A DNA stretch of 64,000 nt from JACQFV01 sp964593585 (GTDB lineage Bacteria > Zixibacteria > MSB-5A5 > WJJR01). The DNA lies in the NCBI GenBank assembly GCA_964593585.1, contig CAZQIZ010000003.1:62001-126000 (forward strand), given 5' to 3'. This document shows positions 7,638 through 16,439 of the stretch, one piece after another. Position numbers and translations under genes: made by a program. How positions within the stretch are numbered: the stretch's first letter is position 1; each line of letters starts with the position of its first letter. The notes under the pieces were generated by a model. The model worked only from the letters and a program-made list of their open reading frames with translations, was not told where the DNA came from and searched no databases.

Positions 7638-8507
7638 ATGACCGAACCCGTGCGCGGCTTCAACTTCCTCGGGCTGACTCCCGAGGAGACCGAATACAAC
7701 CATTCCCGCATTGTGATTTTGCCGGTGGCCTACGACGCGACCACCTCTTACAAGTCGGGAACCAAGTACGGCCCCGCCGCGATCATCGCCGCCTCGCGCG
7801 AGGTGGAGACGTATGACCCGGCATCCGGACGCGACATCGGCGAAATCGGCATTCATACCGCGCTGGAGATCGAAGCCGAGGCCGACGGCCCGGCACAGAT
7901 GGTCGATGTGGTCGAGCGCGCGGTGGCGCAGCATCTGCAAAACGGCAAGTTTGTGGTCATGCTGGGCGGCGAGCATTCCCTGACCACCGGACCGGTGCGC
8001 GCCCACAGGGCCAAATACCCGAAGTTGAGTGTATTGCACATCGATGCCCACGCCGACATGCGCGACATCTACCAGGGATCGAAGTGGTCACACGCCAGCG
8101 TCATGCGCCGGGTGCGCGAACTCTGCCCGGCGGTCTCGGTCGGCATCCGCAATGCCTCGGAGGACTGTCTGCGGTCACTGCGGGCCGCCAATGCGCCGGT
8201 CTTCTTGGCGCGGGACATTGTCGGACGGAGCGGCTGGCAGGAAGAGGCGATCAAACCGCTATCGGACCAAGTCTACATCACGCTCGATCTGGACGCGCTC
8301 GACCCGTCAATCATGCCGGCGGTCGGCACGCCCGAGCCCGGCGGCCTGCAATGGTATGAGACCCTCGATTTCCTGCGGATGGTCTTTGCCCGCAAGCAAG
8401 TGGTCGGCTTCGACCTGGTCGAGCTCTCCCCCATCCCCGGCCTGCACCACGCCGATTTCCTCGCGGCAAAGCTGACGGCGGAGATGGTGCGGATGGTACG
8501 GCTCTAG
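7638..8507 (+). CDS. speB: Agmatinase (ureohydrolase family)
   Basis: The 289-residue product hydrolyses agmatine to putrescine and urea. All dimanganese ligand motifs are present: GGEHSLT, HIDAHADMRD and TLDLDALDPS. The substrate-loop region TPEPGGL and the ending GFDLVELSP are also typical. The ATG at 7638 was preferred over an earlier in-frame ATG because the family homology begins there. Its position after pdaD strongly favours agmatine over arginine or guanidinobutyrate as the substrate, though sequence alone does not exclude related ureohydrolases. Confidence 0.88.
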   Translation: MTEPVRGFNFLGLTPEETEYNHSRIVILPVAYDATTSYKSGTKYGPAAIIAASREVETYDPASGRDIGEIGIHTALEIEAEADGPAQMVDVVERAVAQHLQNGKFVVMLGGEHSLTTGPVRAHRAKYPKLSVLHIDAHADMRDIYQGSKWSHASVMRRVRELCPAVSVGIRNASEDCLRSLRAANAPVFLARDIVGRSGWQEEAIKPLSDQVYITLDLDALDPSIMPAVGTPEPGGLQWYETLDFLRMVFARKQVVGFDLVELSPIPGLHHADFLAAKLTAEMVRMVRL

Positions 8508-8531
8508 TTCAGAGCTCGTGTCGACGTCTAT

Positions 8532-9395
8532 TCAGGCAATCAGCCAGAGGACTGTGCCCAGCCACAACAGGGCGGTCAGCACGATCGGCGCATCACGCAA
8601 CAGCGCCGAGGTGGGGTTTCCGCCTTTGCGGGCGCCGTGGATGAGCCAGAGGTAGCGGAAGACGCCGAAGAGGACAAACGGCAGCGTCCAGATTAACTGC
8701 GACGTGCCGAACTTGGCCTGGGTTTCCGGCGCGAGCGTGTACAGCGAATAGGCCACCACCGTGGCGGCGGTGGTCACCGCGGTCAGTTGATCCAGTAGCG
8801 GAATGGTGTAGCCGGCCAACGCGGCGCGATGGCTGGTCGCATCGGCGCCCAGCGATTCCAATTCCCAACGCCGCTTGCCGAATCCCAAAAAGAGCGCCAG
8901 AAGCAATGTGCAGACCACCAGCCAGGGTGAAATCTCCACATTGATCGCCTCCGCCCCTGCCACCGCGCGCAGCACAAAACCGAGCGCCACCACCATCACA
9001 TCGATCAACGCCACACGCTTCAACCCCAGTGAATACGCGACATTCAAGGCCACATAGATGGCCACGATGATGAACACCGGCGGCCCCAGAAGCCAGGCGC
9101 CCGCCATGCCGGCGGCAAGCAGGATCACCATCACCACCGCGGCCGTCGAAACCGCAACCGCCCCGGACGCGATCGGACGACGCTGCTTGTCGGGGTGAGC
9201 GCGGTCGCTGTCGCGGTCGCGTATGTCGTTGAAGAGATAGACCGCGCTGGCCAGCGCGCAGAAGACGCCGAAGACCCCAAGCGATCGCAGGATGTCATCG
9301 GAACGGTCGAAATGACGGGAGAAGATCAACCCGGCGAAGACCACAAGGTTCTTCACCCAGTGCACCGGACGCAAGGAGCGAAGGAGTGGGATCAT
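8532..9395 (-). CDS. UbiA-family prenyltransferase, decaprenyl-phosphate phosphoribosyltransferase-like
   Basis: A 287-residue integral membrane protein with about eight to nine hydrophobic helices. The catalytic aspartate-rich motif NDIRDRDSDRAHPDKQRRPI (residues 56-75) is the form seen in the phosphoribosyl-decaprenyl-phosphate synthase subgroup (UbiA superfamily), which transfers 5-phosphoribose from PRPP to a polyprenyl phosphate in cell-envelope arabinose pathways. LRPVHWVKNLVVFAGL at the N-terminus is also typical of that subgroup. No partner epimerase is in the window, so the exact substrate is inferred. It is separated from the next minus-strand gene by a 168-nt gap holding a long inverted repeat. 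Confidence 0.8.
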   Translation of the reverse strand: MIPLLRSLRPVHWVKNLVVFAGLIFSRHFDRSDDILRSLGVFGVFCALASAVYLFNDIRDRDSDRAHPDKQRRPIASGAVAVSTAAVVMVILLAAGMAGAWLLGPPVFIIVAIYVALNVAYSLGLKRVALIDVMVVALGFVLRAVAGAEAINVEISPWLVVCTLLLALFLGFGKRRWELESLGADATSHRAALAGYTIPLLDQLTAVTTAATVVAYSLYTLAPETQAKFGTSQLIWTLPFVLFGVFRYLWLIHGARKGGNPTSALLRDAPIVLTALLWLGTVLWLIA

Positions 9396-9451
9396 CTGTG
9401 ACCCCCGGAGGTGTCGCTCGCAGATCGCCGCCTCATCGCCTTTGGCTGCAC

Positions 9452-9522
9452 GGCTCGGCAGGAGCCTCGCCCTCCCGAATTGATGGAATGATCGAATGGG
9501 AGGGCGAGGCTCCTGCCGAGCC
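9452..9522. repeat. Perfect 25-bp inverted repeat, REP-like element
   Basis: Arms 9452-9476 and 9498-9522 are perfect reverse complements over 25 bp around a 21-nt spacer (9477-9497) that is itself partly self-complementary. The arm core is ggcaggagcctcgccctccc. It lies wholly in the gap between the UbiA-family gene and the acyl-CoA dehydrogenase gene. Its size and symmetry exceed a normal terminator and suggest a mobile palindromic repeat. From memory, a similar repeat is abundant in Planctomycetes genomes, where spurious translations contain EGEAPAEP; I could not verify this here. Confidence 0.85.
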
Positions 9523-9563
9523 TGCTTTTCATCACATGCGCCCTCGCCGCTGCCATCGCACAG

Positions 9564-10775
9564 CTACTCCGGCATGCGCTCCGGCACCGGCAGCATGCAG
9601 CGCGTCGGTTCATCGGTGCGCAATCCCAAGGCATAATCCGCCTGCATCAGGGTCTGAATTTCGCGCGTACCTTCGTAAATCGACGATCCCTTTGAGTTGC
9701 GGTAGAACCGCTCCACCGGGTACTCATCGGAGAATCCATAGGCGCCATGCACCTGCACCGCATCGGCGGCCGCAGCTTCGGCGGCGGCGGCCGCGGTCCA
9801 TTTGGCCAGCGCCGTCTCGCGCGTGTTGGTCTGACCGGTGTTCTTCAGCCAGGCGGCGCGCAGCCAGAGCAATCGGCAGGATTGGAAATTGGCCTCCATC
9901 TTCGCGATCATCTCCTTGACCAATTGATGATCGCGGATGGGTCGTCCAAATGTCTTACGGGTCTGGCTGTAGGCGACGCTGGCATCACGGCAGGCGCGAA
10001 TCAGTCCCGTGGCGCCGGCGGCCACGGTGAACCGTCCCTGATCGAGCGCGAACATCGCGATTTTGAACCCCTCTCCCTCATGCCCGAGCATGGCCGACGA
10101 TGGCACCCGCAGGTCGGCCATCTGGATCGAGCCGGTGTTGCCCGCCCGCACGCCGAGTTTACCGTGGATGCTGGAGGTCGTCAGCCCCCTCATTCCGCGA
10201 TCGACCACAAACGCGCTCATGCCGGAGTGATCGCGTTTCTTCATCTTGGCGCGGTCGGTCCAGGCGAAGACCAGAAAGGTGTCGGCGATGTCGGCCAGCG
10301 AGATCCAGGTCTTTTCGCCGTTGAGGATGTAGTCGCCGCCGTCGCGGTCGGCGGTGGACTGCAATCCCACCACATCGGAGCCGACATTCGGCTCGGTGAG
10401 GCCAAAGGCGCCGATCCGCCGCGCCGCGATCAAATCCGGCAGATATCGCTCCCTCTGCGCGTCGGTCCCCCAGGTAACCAGCGTCAATGATACCAGCCCG
10501 ACGTGCACCGACAGGATGACCCGCACCGAGGTGTCGGCATACTCGGTCTCCTCGCAGGCCAGCCCGAGGGCGGTGTAATCGAGCCCGAGACCGCCATAGC
10601 GCTGCGGAAAGCACAGCCCGAAAATGTCGGCCGCCGCCATCTTCGGCATCAGCGTCGGGTCGTGACGGCTGTTGCGGTCGCGCTCACGGATGGTCGGCAA
10701 CACCTCGCGGGCGCAGAAGTCGCGCACCAGTGTCTGCACCGCATGGTGCTCATCGGAGAGGTGGAAATCGATCAT
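9564..10775 (-). CDS. Acyl-CoA dehydrogenase
   Basis: The 403-residue flavoprotein covers the full acyl-CoA dehydrogenase fold: N-terminal helical domain (FHLSDEHHAVQTLVRDFCA), beta-domain with GAFGLTEPNVGSDV and GEKTWISLADIAD, and C-terminal FAD domain with RKTFGRPIRDHQLVKEMIA. The catalytic base is the Glu of SIYEGTREIQTLMQ. It oxidises an acyl-CoA to the 2,3-enoyl-CoA; the exact substrate cannot be read from the sequence. A leucine-degradation operon sits at the other end of this window, so an isovaleryl/isobutyryl-type role is possible but unproven. It overlaps ridA by 4 nt (ATGA). Confidence 0.88.
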   Translation of the reverse strand: MIDFHLSDEHHAVQTLVRDFCAREVLPTIRERDRNSRHDPTLMPKMAAADIFGLCFPQRYGGLGLDYTALGLACEETEYADTSVRVILSVHVGLVSLTLVTWGTDAQRERYLPDLIAARRIGAFGLTEPNVGSDVVGLQSTADRDGGDYILNGEKTWISLADIADTFLVFAWTDRAKMKKRDHSGMSAFVVDRGMRGLTTSSIHGKLGVRAGNTGSIQMADLRVPSSAMLGHEGEGFKIAMFALDQGRFTVAAGATGLIRACRDASVAYSQTRKTFGRPIRDHQLVKEMIAKMEANFQSCRLLWLRAAWLKNTGQTNTRETALAKWTAAAAAEAAAADAVQVHGAYGFSDEYPVERFYRNSKGSSIYEGTREIQTLMQADYALGLRTDEPTRCMLPVPERMPE

Positions 10776-11158
10776 ACGAGCGCGATGGCCTCAATCTCGA
10801 CTTTCACATCCTTAGGAAGGCGACGGACCTCGACGGTCGAACGCGCCGGCGGGACGCCGGGAAAGTGGCGCGCATACACCTCGTTCATTGCCGCAAATTC
10901 ATTCATGTCGATCAGAAAGACCGTGGTCTTCAGCACCCGGTCCATGCCCGTGCCAGACGCTTCCAGGAGCGCGCGCAGGTTTTTTAGCACCTGCTCGGTC
11001 TGTTCGGCGATGCCGCCGGTCAGGATCTGGCCCGTGGCCGGGTTGATCGGAATCTGCCCGCTGACAAACACCATCTTGCCGCCGTCAAAGACCACCGCCG
11101 GGCTGTAGGGCCCCACCGCGGACGGCGCGTTGGCTGTCTGAATGGCCTGGTGACTCAT
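10772..11158 (-). CDS. ridA: RidA family reactive intermediate deaminase
   Basis: The 128-residue product is a full-length RidA (YjgF/YER057c/UK114) protein that hydrolyses reactive enamine/imine intermediates. Hallmarks are NAPSAVGPYSPAV near the start, FVSGQIPINPATG, and the C-terminal PPARSTVEVRRLPKDVKVEIEA with the conserved catalytic Arg. The ATG at 11158 is chosen because the domain begins there and GGGAGGT lies 10 nt upstream; a longer frame adds 22 non-homologous residues. It is the first gene of a two-gene unit with the acyl-CoA dehydrogenase. Confidence 0.92.
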   Translation of the reverse strand: MSHQAIQTANAPSAVGPYSPAVVFDGGKMVFVSGQIPINPATGQILTGGIAEQTEQVLKNLRALLEASGTGMDRVLKTTVFLIDMNEFAAMNEVYARHFPGVPPARSTVEVRRLPKDVKVEIEAIALV

Positions 11159-11229
11159 GATAGGTGGTACCTCCCGGCTCCGAATTACGCTCCGCCGGGC
11201 CGCGGGAAAAAGCGGAATCGACACCCCCC

Positions 11230-11262
11230 AAAAACGAACGCCGCATTGTATCCAATGCGGCG
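11230..11262 (-). terminator. Intrinsic terminator
   Basis: On the minus strand a 10-bp perfect stem (cgccgcattg / caatgcggcg) with a 4-nt loop is followed by TTCGTTTTT, 28 nt past the stop of the unknown gene at 11291-11950. It separates that gene from ridA. Confidence 0.85.
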
Positions 11263-11290
11263 TCCGTCCACCAACGGGAGAAGGAGGAGG

Positions 11291-11950
11291 TCACTTGCCG
11301 TAGTTTTTCATCAACTCCAGGATGTTCTGCAGCGATGTGGTCACGTTCGACAGCGCCGTCGAGTAGCGCTTGATCAGCTCGGTGTACTGCCAGCGCATCG
11401 CGAACGCCTTGGGTGGGAAATCGAAGATGTCCATCAGCACGCGCGTCTTGATCTCGTCAATGTAGCGCACCGTATCGTACGGATACTCGCCGATGTCGCT
11501 GTTGGTGACCTCGCCGCGAGAGACCCGATCGCGCATCAGCTCGACCTTTTCGAGGATCACGGTGCCGAAGCACCACGGGGTCATGATCACGCCGAGATTG
11601 TGCCGGTCGGAGTAGAACGAGCGCACGTTGCGGTAGACCAGATCGACGATCAGGCGGCGGGCCCGGAAGTAGGCCAGCGACTCGATGTGGTCGGCGGCGG
11701 TCTCCGAAAGCGACTTGTCCAGGTGTTCCAGCTCGGCGTGGCAACGGCCCGCGATCAGCTCGAGGAATTGATAGTAGTCTTCGAAATAGACCTTGATGTT
11801 CTCCGACAAGGTCATGATGAAAAAGCCGCGCTCATCATGCTTGACCTTCGGCTCGCGCTGGTGCTCCAGACGCGCGGTCGGGAATCCGCGTTCCAAATCA
11901 GCCAGGGGATGGGACACCGGCGGTGTCATGGGCGTTTGCTCAGGTCTCAT
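11291..11950 (-). CDS. Soluble protein of unknown function
   Basis: The C-terminal 175 residues look like a well-ordered helical protein: KVYFEDYYQFLELIAGRCHAELEHL, then FRARRLIVDLVYRNVRSFYSDRHNLG and a C-terminal helix ending NILELMKNYGK. There is no signal peptide or membrane segment. I do not recognise a family. The start is uncertain: the frame is open for about 100 nt upstream, and Met at 11950 or 11929 are both possible with poor ribosome binding sites. A 15-nt palindrome (gccttggaccaaggc) lies directly upstream of 11950. The gene stands alone between a terminator and the divergent ruvX. Confidence 0.6.
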   Translation of the reverse strand: MRPEQTPMTPPVSHPLADLERGFPTARLEHQREPKVKHDERGFFIMTLSENIKVYFEDYYQFLELIAGRCHAELEHLDKSLSETAADHIESLAYFRARRLIVDLVYRNVRSFYSDRHNLGVIMTPWCFGTVILEKVELMRDRVSRGEVTNSDIGEYPYDTVRYIDEIKTRVLMDIFDFPPKAFAMRWQYTELIKRYSTALSNVTTSLQNILELMKNYGK

Positions 11951-12227
11951 GCCTTGGACCAAGGCAACCCACATGCCGCGGGATTCTGAGTCGGAGGGCC
12001 GCGCGCGACCCTGTGTCAAATATGCAAGGATCTCCGCGGCACATCTAACCAATTTACCGTCAACGCCTTACAGATTCTTCCGCGGCAGCGGTTCCCGCGC
12101 GGCGATATCCACATTGTCCACGTTCGCGGACCGCTATCCGGAATACGCACCAAAATGCGCAGTCGGGTGCACAACTCCCGACACCAAACCCCATGACCGA
12201 ACGCGGCGGAACAATTAAGATTGCAGG

Positions 12228-12695
12228 ATGGAACGTCCCGACCAAGGCGCCCCGGGTGGACGCATTCTCGCCATCGATTATGGGCGACGGCGCATCGGAC
12301 TGGCCATTTCCGATCCCACTGGCACCATCGCCACCGGTCTGGGATGCATTGAAGTGCAAAACGACGAAGAAGCGTTAAACCGCATCACCGCCGGGCATGT
12401 CGAGTGGGGCTTCCGCGCCATTATCATCGGACTGCCGATTACCGAATCGGGCGCCGAAGGAACGATGGCCCAGGCGGTGCGCGCGTTCGCGGAGCGGTTG
12501 CGCGAACGGACCCATGTCGATGTCCGGCTGGTCGATGAACGATACACCTCGCGCGAGGCGACGCGCATCTTCCACCAGACGGGAAAGAAGCTGAAGGGGC
12601 GCAAAGGCGAGATCGACCGTCTGGCCGCCGAAATCCTCCTGCGCAATTATCTCGATTCGCTGGATGCCGCCACTGGGTATGATCCGGATGCCTGA
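12228..12695 (+). CDS. ruvX: RuvX/YqgF pre-16S rRNA nuclease family
   Basis: The 155-residue product has the RNase H-like fold typical of YqgF: RILAIDYGRRRIGLAISDP with the first catalytic Asp17, IIIGLPITESGAEG, and VDERYTSREATR with the second acidic residue, ending in DRLAAEILLRNYLD. It matures the 5' end of 16S rRNA in E. coli. Downstream lie a small membrane ORF and mltG; ruvX-mltG adjacency is common in bacteria. Confidence 0.9.
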   Translation: MERPDQGAPGGRILAIDYGRRRIGLAISDPTGTIATGLGCIEVQNDEEALNRITAGHVEWGFRAIIIGLPITESGAEGTMAQAVRAFAERLRERTHVDVRLVDERYTSREATRIFHQTGKKLKGRKGEIDRLAAEILLRNYLDSLDAATGYDPDA

Positions 12696-12852
12696 GCGTC
12701 GCGCGCCGCGAGTCAGGGAGTGGTGGGACGACACATGGCGCGCGCTGGTCGGATGGGCGCTGGCCATCCTAATGATTCTGCCGGCGCTGGTCATCCGGGC
12801 CGCCGATCGGGTCACCGCGTGGTGGATCCGGCGACGGGGTGGATTGAATTGA
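12679..12852 (+). CDS. Small membrane protein between ruvX and mltG
   Basis: A 57-residue frame starting MIRMPERRAPRVREWWDDTW with one hydrophobic helix (LVGWALAILMILPALVIRAA) flanked by arginines. It begins inside the end of ruvX (ATG at 12679 or 12688) and stops 12 nt before mltG. Its position, membrane-like composition and tight packing make it a plausible gene; no family is recognised and no convincing ribosome binding site is visible. Confidence 0.5.
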   Translation: MIRMPERRAPRVREWWDDTWRALVGWALAILMILPALVIRAADRVTAWWIRRRGGLN

Positions 12853-12864
12853 AATGAACCCATC

Positions 12865-13869
12865 ATGAAGTTTGTCCTGATTATTTTCACCCTCCTCGTG
12901 CTGGCCGTCGCGTGCGCCTTTGCGCTTGGCTACTGGGTCGAACGGCCGATGGCACTCGAAGCGCCGCGTGAGATCACGGTCGCACCCGGCGATGGCACGC
13001 GCGAGATTGCCGCCCGACTGGATTCGGCGGGTGTGATCCGCTCGCGGCGCGCCTTCCGCTGGCTGGCCAAATGGAAGGGAATTGATCGCCATCTGCGTCC
13101 GGGACGATACCGCTTTGAAGGCACGGTGCGTCTATCCGATGTCCTGCAACAACTGAACGAAGGACGGATCGTCACGGTCATGGTCACCATTCCCGAGGGG
13201 TGGACCCTCGCGCGGATTGCGCCCCACCTGACCAGGGAGTTGCGGCTGCCTCCTGACGCACTGGCTGCGTTGATGAGTGACACCACGATTGTGGCCGAGT
13301 GGGCGCCCGGAGCGGCCAGTCTGGAAGGGTATCTCTGGCCGGAGACCTATCAGTTCTATTGGGGAGTCAAGCCACGCGAAGTGCTCACGCGTCTCCTGCA
13401 GTCAGGACGCGAGCAATACAACGACACACTGGCGGCGCGTGCCGCCGCCTTGGGCTGGACCCGGCACCAGGTATTGACACTGGCCTCGCTCATCGAAGCC
13501 GAAGCGGCCGACGGCAATGAGCGTGGCATGATCTCCGGGGTCTTCCACAATCGCCTGCGTGAGGGCTGGCTTCTGCAGTGCGATCCGACCGTAATCTACG
13601 CCATGGGCGGCTTGCCGCCGGACCGGTTGCTGTCCCGTCAGGATTTGGATTTCGAATCGCCATATAACACCTACCTCCACCCCGGCCTTCCACCCGGCCC
13701 GATCTGCAATCCGGGGCTGGCCTCGATCCGCGCCGCGCTCTACCCGGATTCCACCGACGCGATGTACTTCGTGGCCGACGGTCAGGGCGCGCACGTCTTT
13801 TCCCGCACCCTCGAGCAGCACAACGCCGCCAACAGCCGCGTCAAACGCGAACAACGCCAGCGGCGATGA
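12865..13869 (+). CDS. mltG: Endolytic murein transglycosylase MltG
   Basis: The 334-residue protein has an N-terminal membrane anchor (residues 3-23) and a periplasmic YceG domain. It cleaves nascent glycan strands and helps terminate peptidoglycan chains. Family motifs: LEGYLWPETYQF, then LTLASLIEAEA with the catalytic Glu211, GVFHNRL, LQCDPTVIYAMG, and SPYNTYLHPGLPPGPICNPGLASI. It ends with the usual DAMYFVADGQGAHVFSRT segment. It follows ruvX and a small membrane ORF. Confidence 0.95.
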   Translation: MKFVLIIFTLLVLAVACAFALGYWVERPMALEAPREITVAPGDGTREIAARLDSAGVIRSRRAFRWLAKWKGIDRHLRPGRYRFEGTVRLSDVLQQLNEGRIVTVMVTIPEGWTLARIAPHLTRELRLPPDALAALMSDTTIVAEWAPGAASLEGYLWPETYQFYWGVKPREVLTRLLQSGREQYNDTLAARAAALGWTRHQVLTLASLIEAEAADGNERGMISGVFHNRLREGWLLQCDPTVIYAMGGLPPDRLLSRQDLDFESPYNTYLHPGLPPGPICNPGLASIRAALYPDSTDAMYFVADGQGAHVFSRTLEQHNAANSRVKREQRQRR

Positions 13870-14112
13870 TGTATGTATGTGTGGCACAAAGCATTACCGA
13901 GCATGCGATACTTTACGTCCTCTTAATCTGGCACTAATCCCGCGCTAATCCGCATTCGACTTCTTCGCGCCCGACGGGTGGTCGAGACACAACCCGTCGA
14001 CGCCGTGCCAAGCGTCTGTTCCACCGTACTTCCCGTTTCACCCATCCCTCGGCCGCTTCGAGCGGGATGGTCACACCAACCCGGGTCCCCATGACCCATG
14101 GAGGAGCTCGCA

Positions 14113-15720
14113 ATGTTGTTTCATCGTATGATTAGGGCGTTTACGATCGGTTGCCTGCTGGTCGGCACCACAGCGTCGATTGCCCGCGCCCAGTGCGATC
14201 CGCTGACGCCGTCACTGATCGGCGATCCCAACGGCGATGGCGTGCGCGCCAATGTTCAGGATGTCGTTTCGATGGTCAATGTCGCCTTCCGCGGACAACC
14301 GAACTCACGCTTCCTCGGCGCCGACGATATCAACGGTGACGGCGTCGTAAACGTGCAGGATGTGGTCGGCATCGTCAACGTCGCCTTTCGCGGCCAGACG
14401 GCGACCACACCCTTTCGCATCTACGCGCTGAGCGGACGGTCCGGCCAGGGCACCTACACGCTGATTGCCGACGACTCGATACAGTACCTTATCTTTGGGA
14501 TCTATGAAATCGGCGAAGACCGTGGTGATCTCGGCACGGGCTCGGCCCCTAAGACCGACACGCTGCGCATCCAGCCGGGGACCGACATCGAGGGTGACAC
14601 TTCCACGGCGACGCCCTCCGCCTTCATCATTCGCCGCACCGGCTACGGGCACTTTGTCGGCACCGCGTCCGACCCGGTCGTCTTCACCAGCATGCTTCCA
14701 GACGGCGCGCGCGACCGTGGCGATTGGGGCGGCATGGTCATCAGCGGATTTGCGCCGAACAACAACTACCCGACCTACCTCTACCAGGCCGAAGGCAACG
14801 GCGGTCTGGGCGGCGGCACCGATCCGAACGACAACAGCGGATGCTTCAAGTACATGCGTGTGGAATTCGCCGGCCGTGAATTCACCACCGACAATGAACT
14901 CAACGGCATCACGCTCAACTGCGTCGGCAACGGCACCACGATGGAGTATGTTCAGGTCAACCAGAACGCCGACGACGGCATCGAGTGGTTCGGCGGCCGC
15001 TGCAACGTCAAACACATCGTACTGTCCGGCTGCGACGACGACGGCTTTGATTCCGACATCGGCGCGCAGTGGAAGGGCCAGTTCCTCGTTACGATCCAGG
15101 ACCCGACCAAGACGTCCTCGTCGAACCCCAACGGCAACGAGTGGGACAACCACCCCTCGCTGCTGGACTCGCTGCCGCGGATGAAGCCGACCGTGTGGAA
15201 CATGACGGTGATCGGGCAATCGGCGAACTTCGCCACCTCGCAGAACGCCGGCAACCACATCCGCCGCGGCGCCGCCTGCGACATCAACAACACGGTATGG
15301 ACCAAATTCCGCACCGCGCTGGACATCGACAACAACCCGCCGGCATCCGGCCTGATTAGCGGCGGTGAACTCTCGATCAAGAACTCCGTCTGGTATGACT
15401 ACCGCTTCTTCGGGGACGGCGACTCGACCACACTGGAAAACCAGTTCCGCGACAATCCGGCGTACGCCAACGAGGCTTATGTCAACGCGACCCCCGCGGT
15501 GCCGCTGGCCGAGATCTTTGTCGAAGTCAATTATGGCGATGTGGGATTCCCGGACTTCCGTCCGATCTCCGGCGGCAATCCGATCAACCTGGACACCAAG
15601 GTGGGCGGCACGCCGCCGAACGATGGCTTCTTCGATGTGACCGCGACCTTCCTGGGCGCCGTTTCCGCCAACGACCCCACACCGTGGTGGCAGGGCTGGA
15701 CCGACTTCTCGCAGTTCTAA
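14113..15720 (+). CDS. Secreted protein with two dockerin-like repeats and a right-handed beta-helix-like domain
   Basis: The 535-residue product has a signal peptide (about 1-26, ending ARA|Q). Two dockerin type I-like Ca-binding repeats follow at residues 37-61 and 71-94, each ending in VNVAFRG. The remaining 440 residues resemble large secreted proteins often paired with TonB-dependent receptors: DWGGMVISGFAP, FKYMRVEFAGREFTTDNELN, MEYVQVNQNADDGIEWFGG and CDDDGFDSDIGAQWKGQF suggest parallel beta-helix coils. The start at 14113 is set by GGAGGAG 8 nt upstream, which lies inside a longer in-frame extension. Substrate and function are unknown. A TonB-dependent receptor gene is 2 kb downstream on the other strand. 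Confidence 0.75.
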   Translation: MLFHRMIRAFTIGCLLVGTTASIARAQCDPLTPSLIGDPNGDGVRANVQDVVSMVNVAFRGQPNSRFLGADDINGDGVVNVQDVVGIVNVAFRGQTATTPFRIYALSGRSGQGTYTLIADDSIQYLIFGIYEIGEDRGDLGTGSAPKTDTLRIQPGTDIEGDTSTATPSAFIIRRTGYGHFVGTASDPVVFTSMLPDGARDRGDWGGMVISGFAPNNNYPTYLYQAEGNGGLGGGTDPNDNSGCFKYMRVEFAGREFTTDNELNGITLNCVGNGTTMEYVQVNQNADDGIEWFGGRCNVKHIVLSGCDDDGFDSDIGAQWKGQFLVTIQDPTKTSSSNPNGNEWDNHPSLLDSLPRMKPTVWNMTVIGQSANFATSQNAGNHIRRGAACDINNTVWTKFRTALDIDNNPPASGLISGGELSIKNSVWYDYRFFGDGDSTTLENQFRDNPAYANEAYVNATPAVPLAEIFVEVNYGDVGFPDFRPISGGNPINLDTKVGGTPPNDGFFDVTATFLGAVSANDPTPWWQGWTDFSQF

Positions 15721-15773
15721 TGAGCTTTACAGGGGATCACAATCAACGTCAACAACGCATCAATCGGCAGAAT

Positions 15774-15809
15774 CCGCCCCGGCGCCTCCCCCGCCGGGGC
15801 GGTTCTTTT
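15774..15809 (+). terminator. Intrinsic terminator after the dockerin/beta-helix gene
   Basis: A GC-only 10-bp stem (ccgccccggc / gccggggcgg) followed by TTCTTTT, 53 nt after the stop codon. Confidence 0.85.
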
Positions 15810-15862
15810 CGCCATCGCCGGTCTTCCTGGCCGATGATCGCCTTGGAGTCTGGAGCCGCACC

Positions 15863-16408
15863 ATGACGAACAGAGCATCAACACGCAGCGCGCGACTGCG
15901 GACATCTGCCATCCGTTTGGCAATCGCGATCGCGCTCGTTGAGTCGCTGGGATGTGGCAAGCCCGCGGGGCCGGATTTGCGACTCACCAACGCGCAGGGC
16001 AGCCCCGAGGAAGTCTGTCAGGCGGCGCTGGATGCCCTGGCCGCCAATGACGCGCAGGCGCTAAACGCCCTGAGGCTGTCACGCGTCGAGCATGATTCGA
16101 TCTTGGTGCCTCAGCTGCCCATCGGCAAGGACACAACAGGCGGCAAGGACCTGGACATGGCCTGGTACATGCTGGACCAACGGTGCGCGAAAGGCATCCG
16201 TCGCGCGATCGCCGACTACGGCGGTCAGAGGTACGAGCTGATTTCTGTGCGGTTCACCAGACCCGCGGAGCGTCATGGGCCGTTGACCGTGCACCGCGGT
16301 ACCGAGGTTCGGGTGCGCGATGCCAACGGCGATGAACTGATCCTGGGGATCTTCGGATCCATCCTACAGCAGGACGGACTCTTCAAGCTGGTCAGCATCC
16401 GTGACTGA
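15863..16408 (+). CDS. Putative secreted or lipid-anchored protein of unknown function
   Basis: A 181-residue protein with an N-terminal Arg-rich region, a hydrophobic stretch (SAIRLAIAIALVESLGCG) and a Cys at residue 31 that could be a non-canonical lipobox. The rest (SPEEVCQAALDALAANDAQALNAL ... VRDANGDELILGIFGSILQQDGLFKLVSIRD) resembles NTF2-like/DUF4878-type lipoprotein domains in outline, with an N-terminal helical hairpin and a curved sheet. That resemblance is a guess. Family unassigned. Confidence 0.6.
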   Translation: MTNRASTRSARLRTSAIRLAIAIALVESLGCGKPAGPDLRLTNAQGSPEEVCQAALDALAANDAQALNALRLSRVEHDSILVPQLPIGKDTTGGKDLDMAWYMLDQRCAKGIRRAIADYGGQRYELISVRFTRPAERHGPLTVHRGTEVRVRDANGDELILGIFGSILQQDGLFKLVSIRD

Positions 16409-16439
16409 CCCGGGCGAAATGGCTTCGCGCAGCGGACGC

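Noticed and set aside
11951..11965. 15-nt perfect palindrome gccttggaccaaggc next to the start of the unknown gene
   Set aside because: Could be an operator, but a 7-bp half-site in 64 kb of high-GC DNA is expected by chance and no second copy was found.
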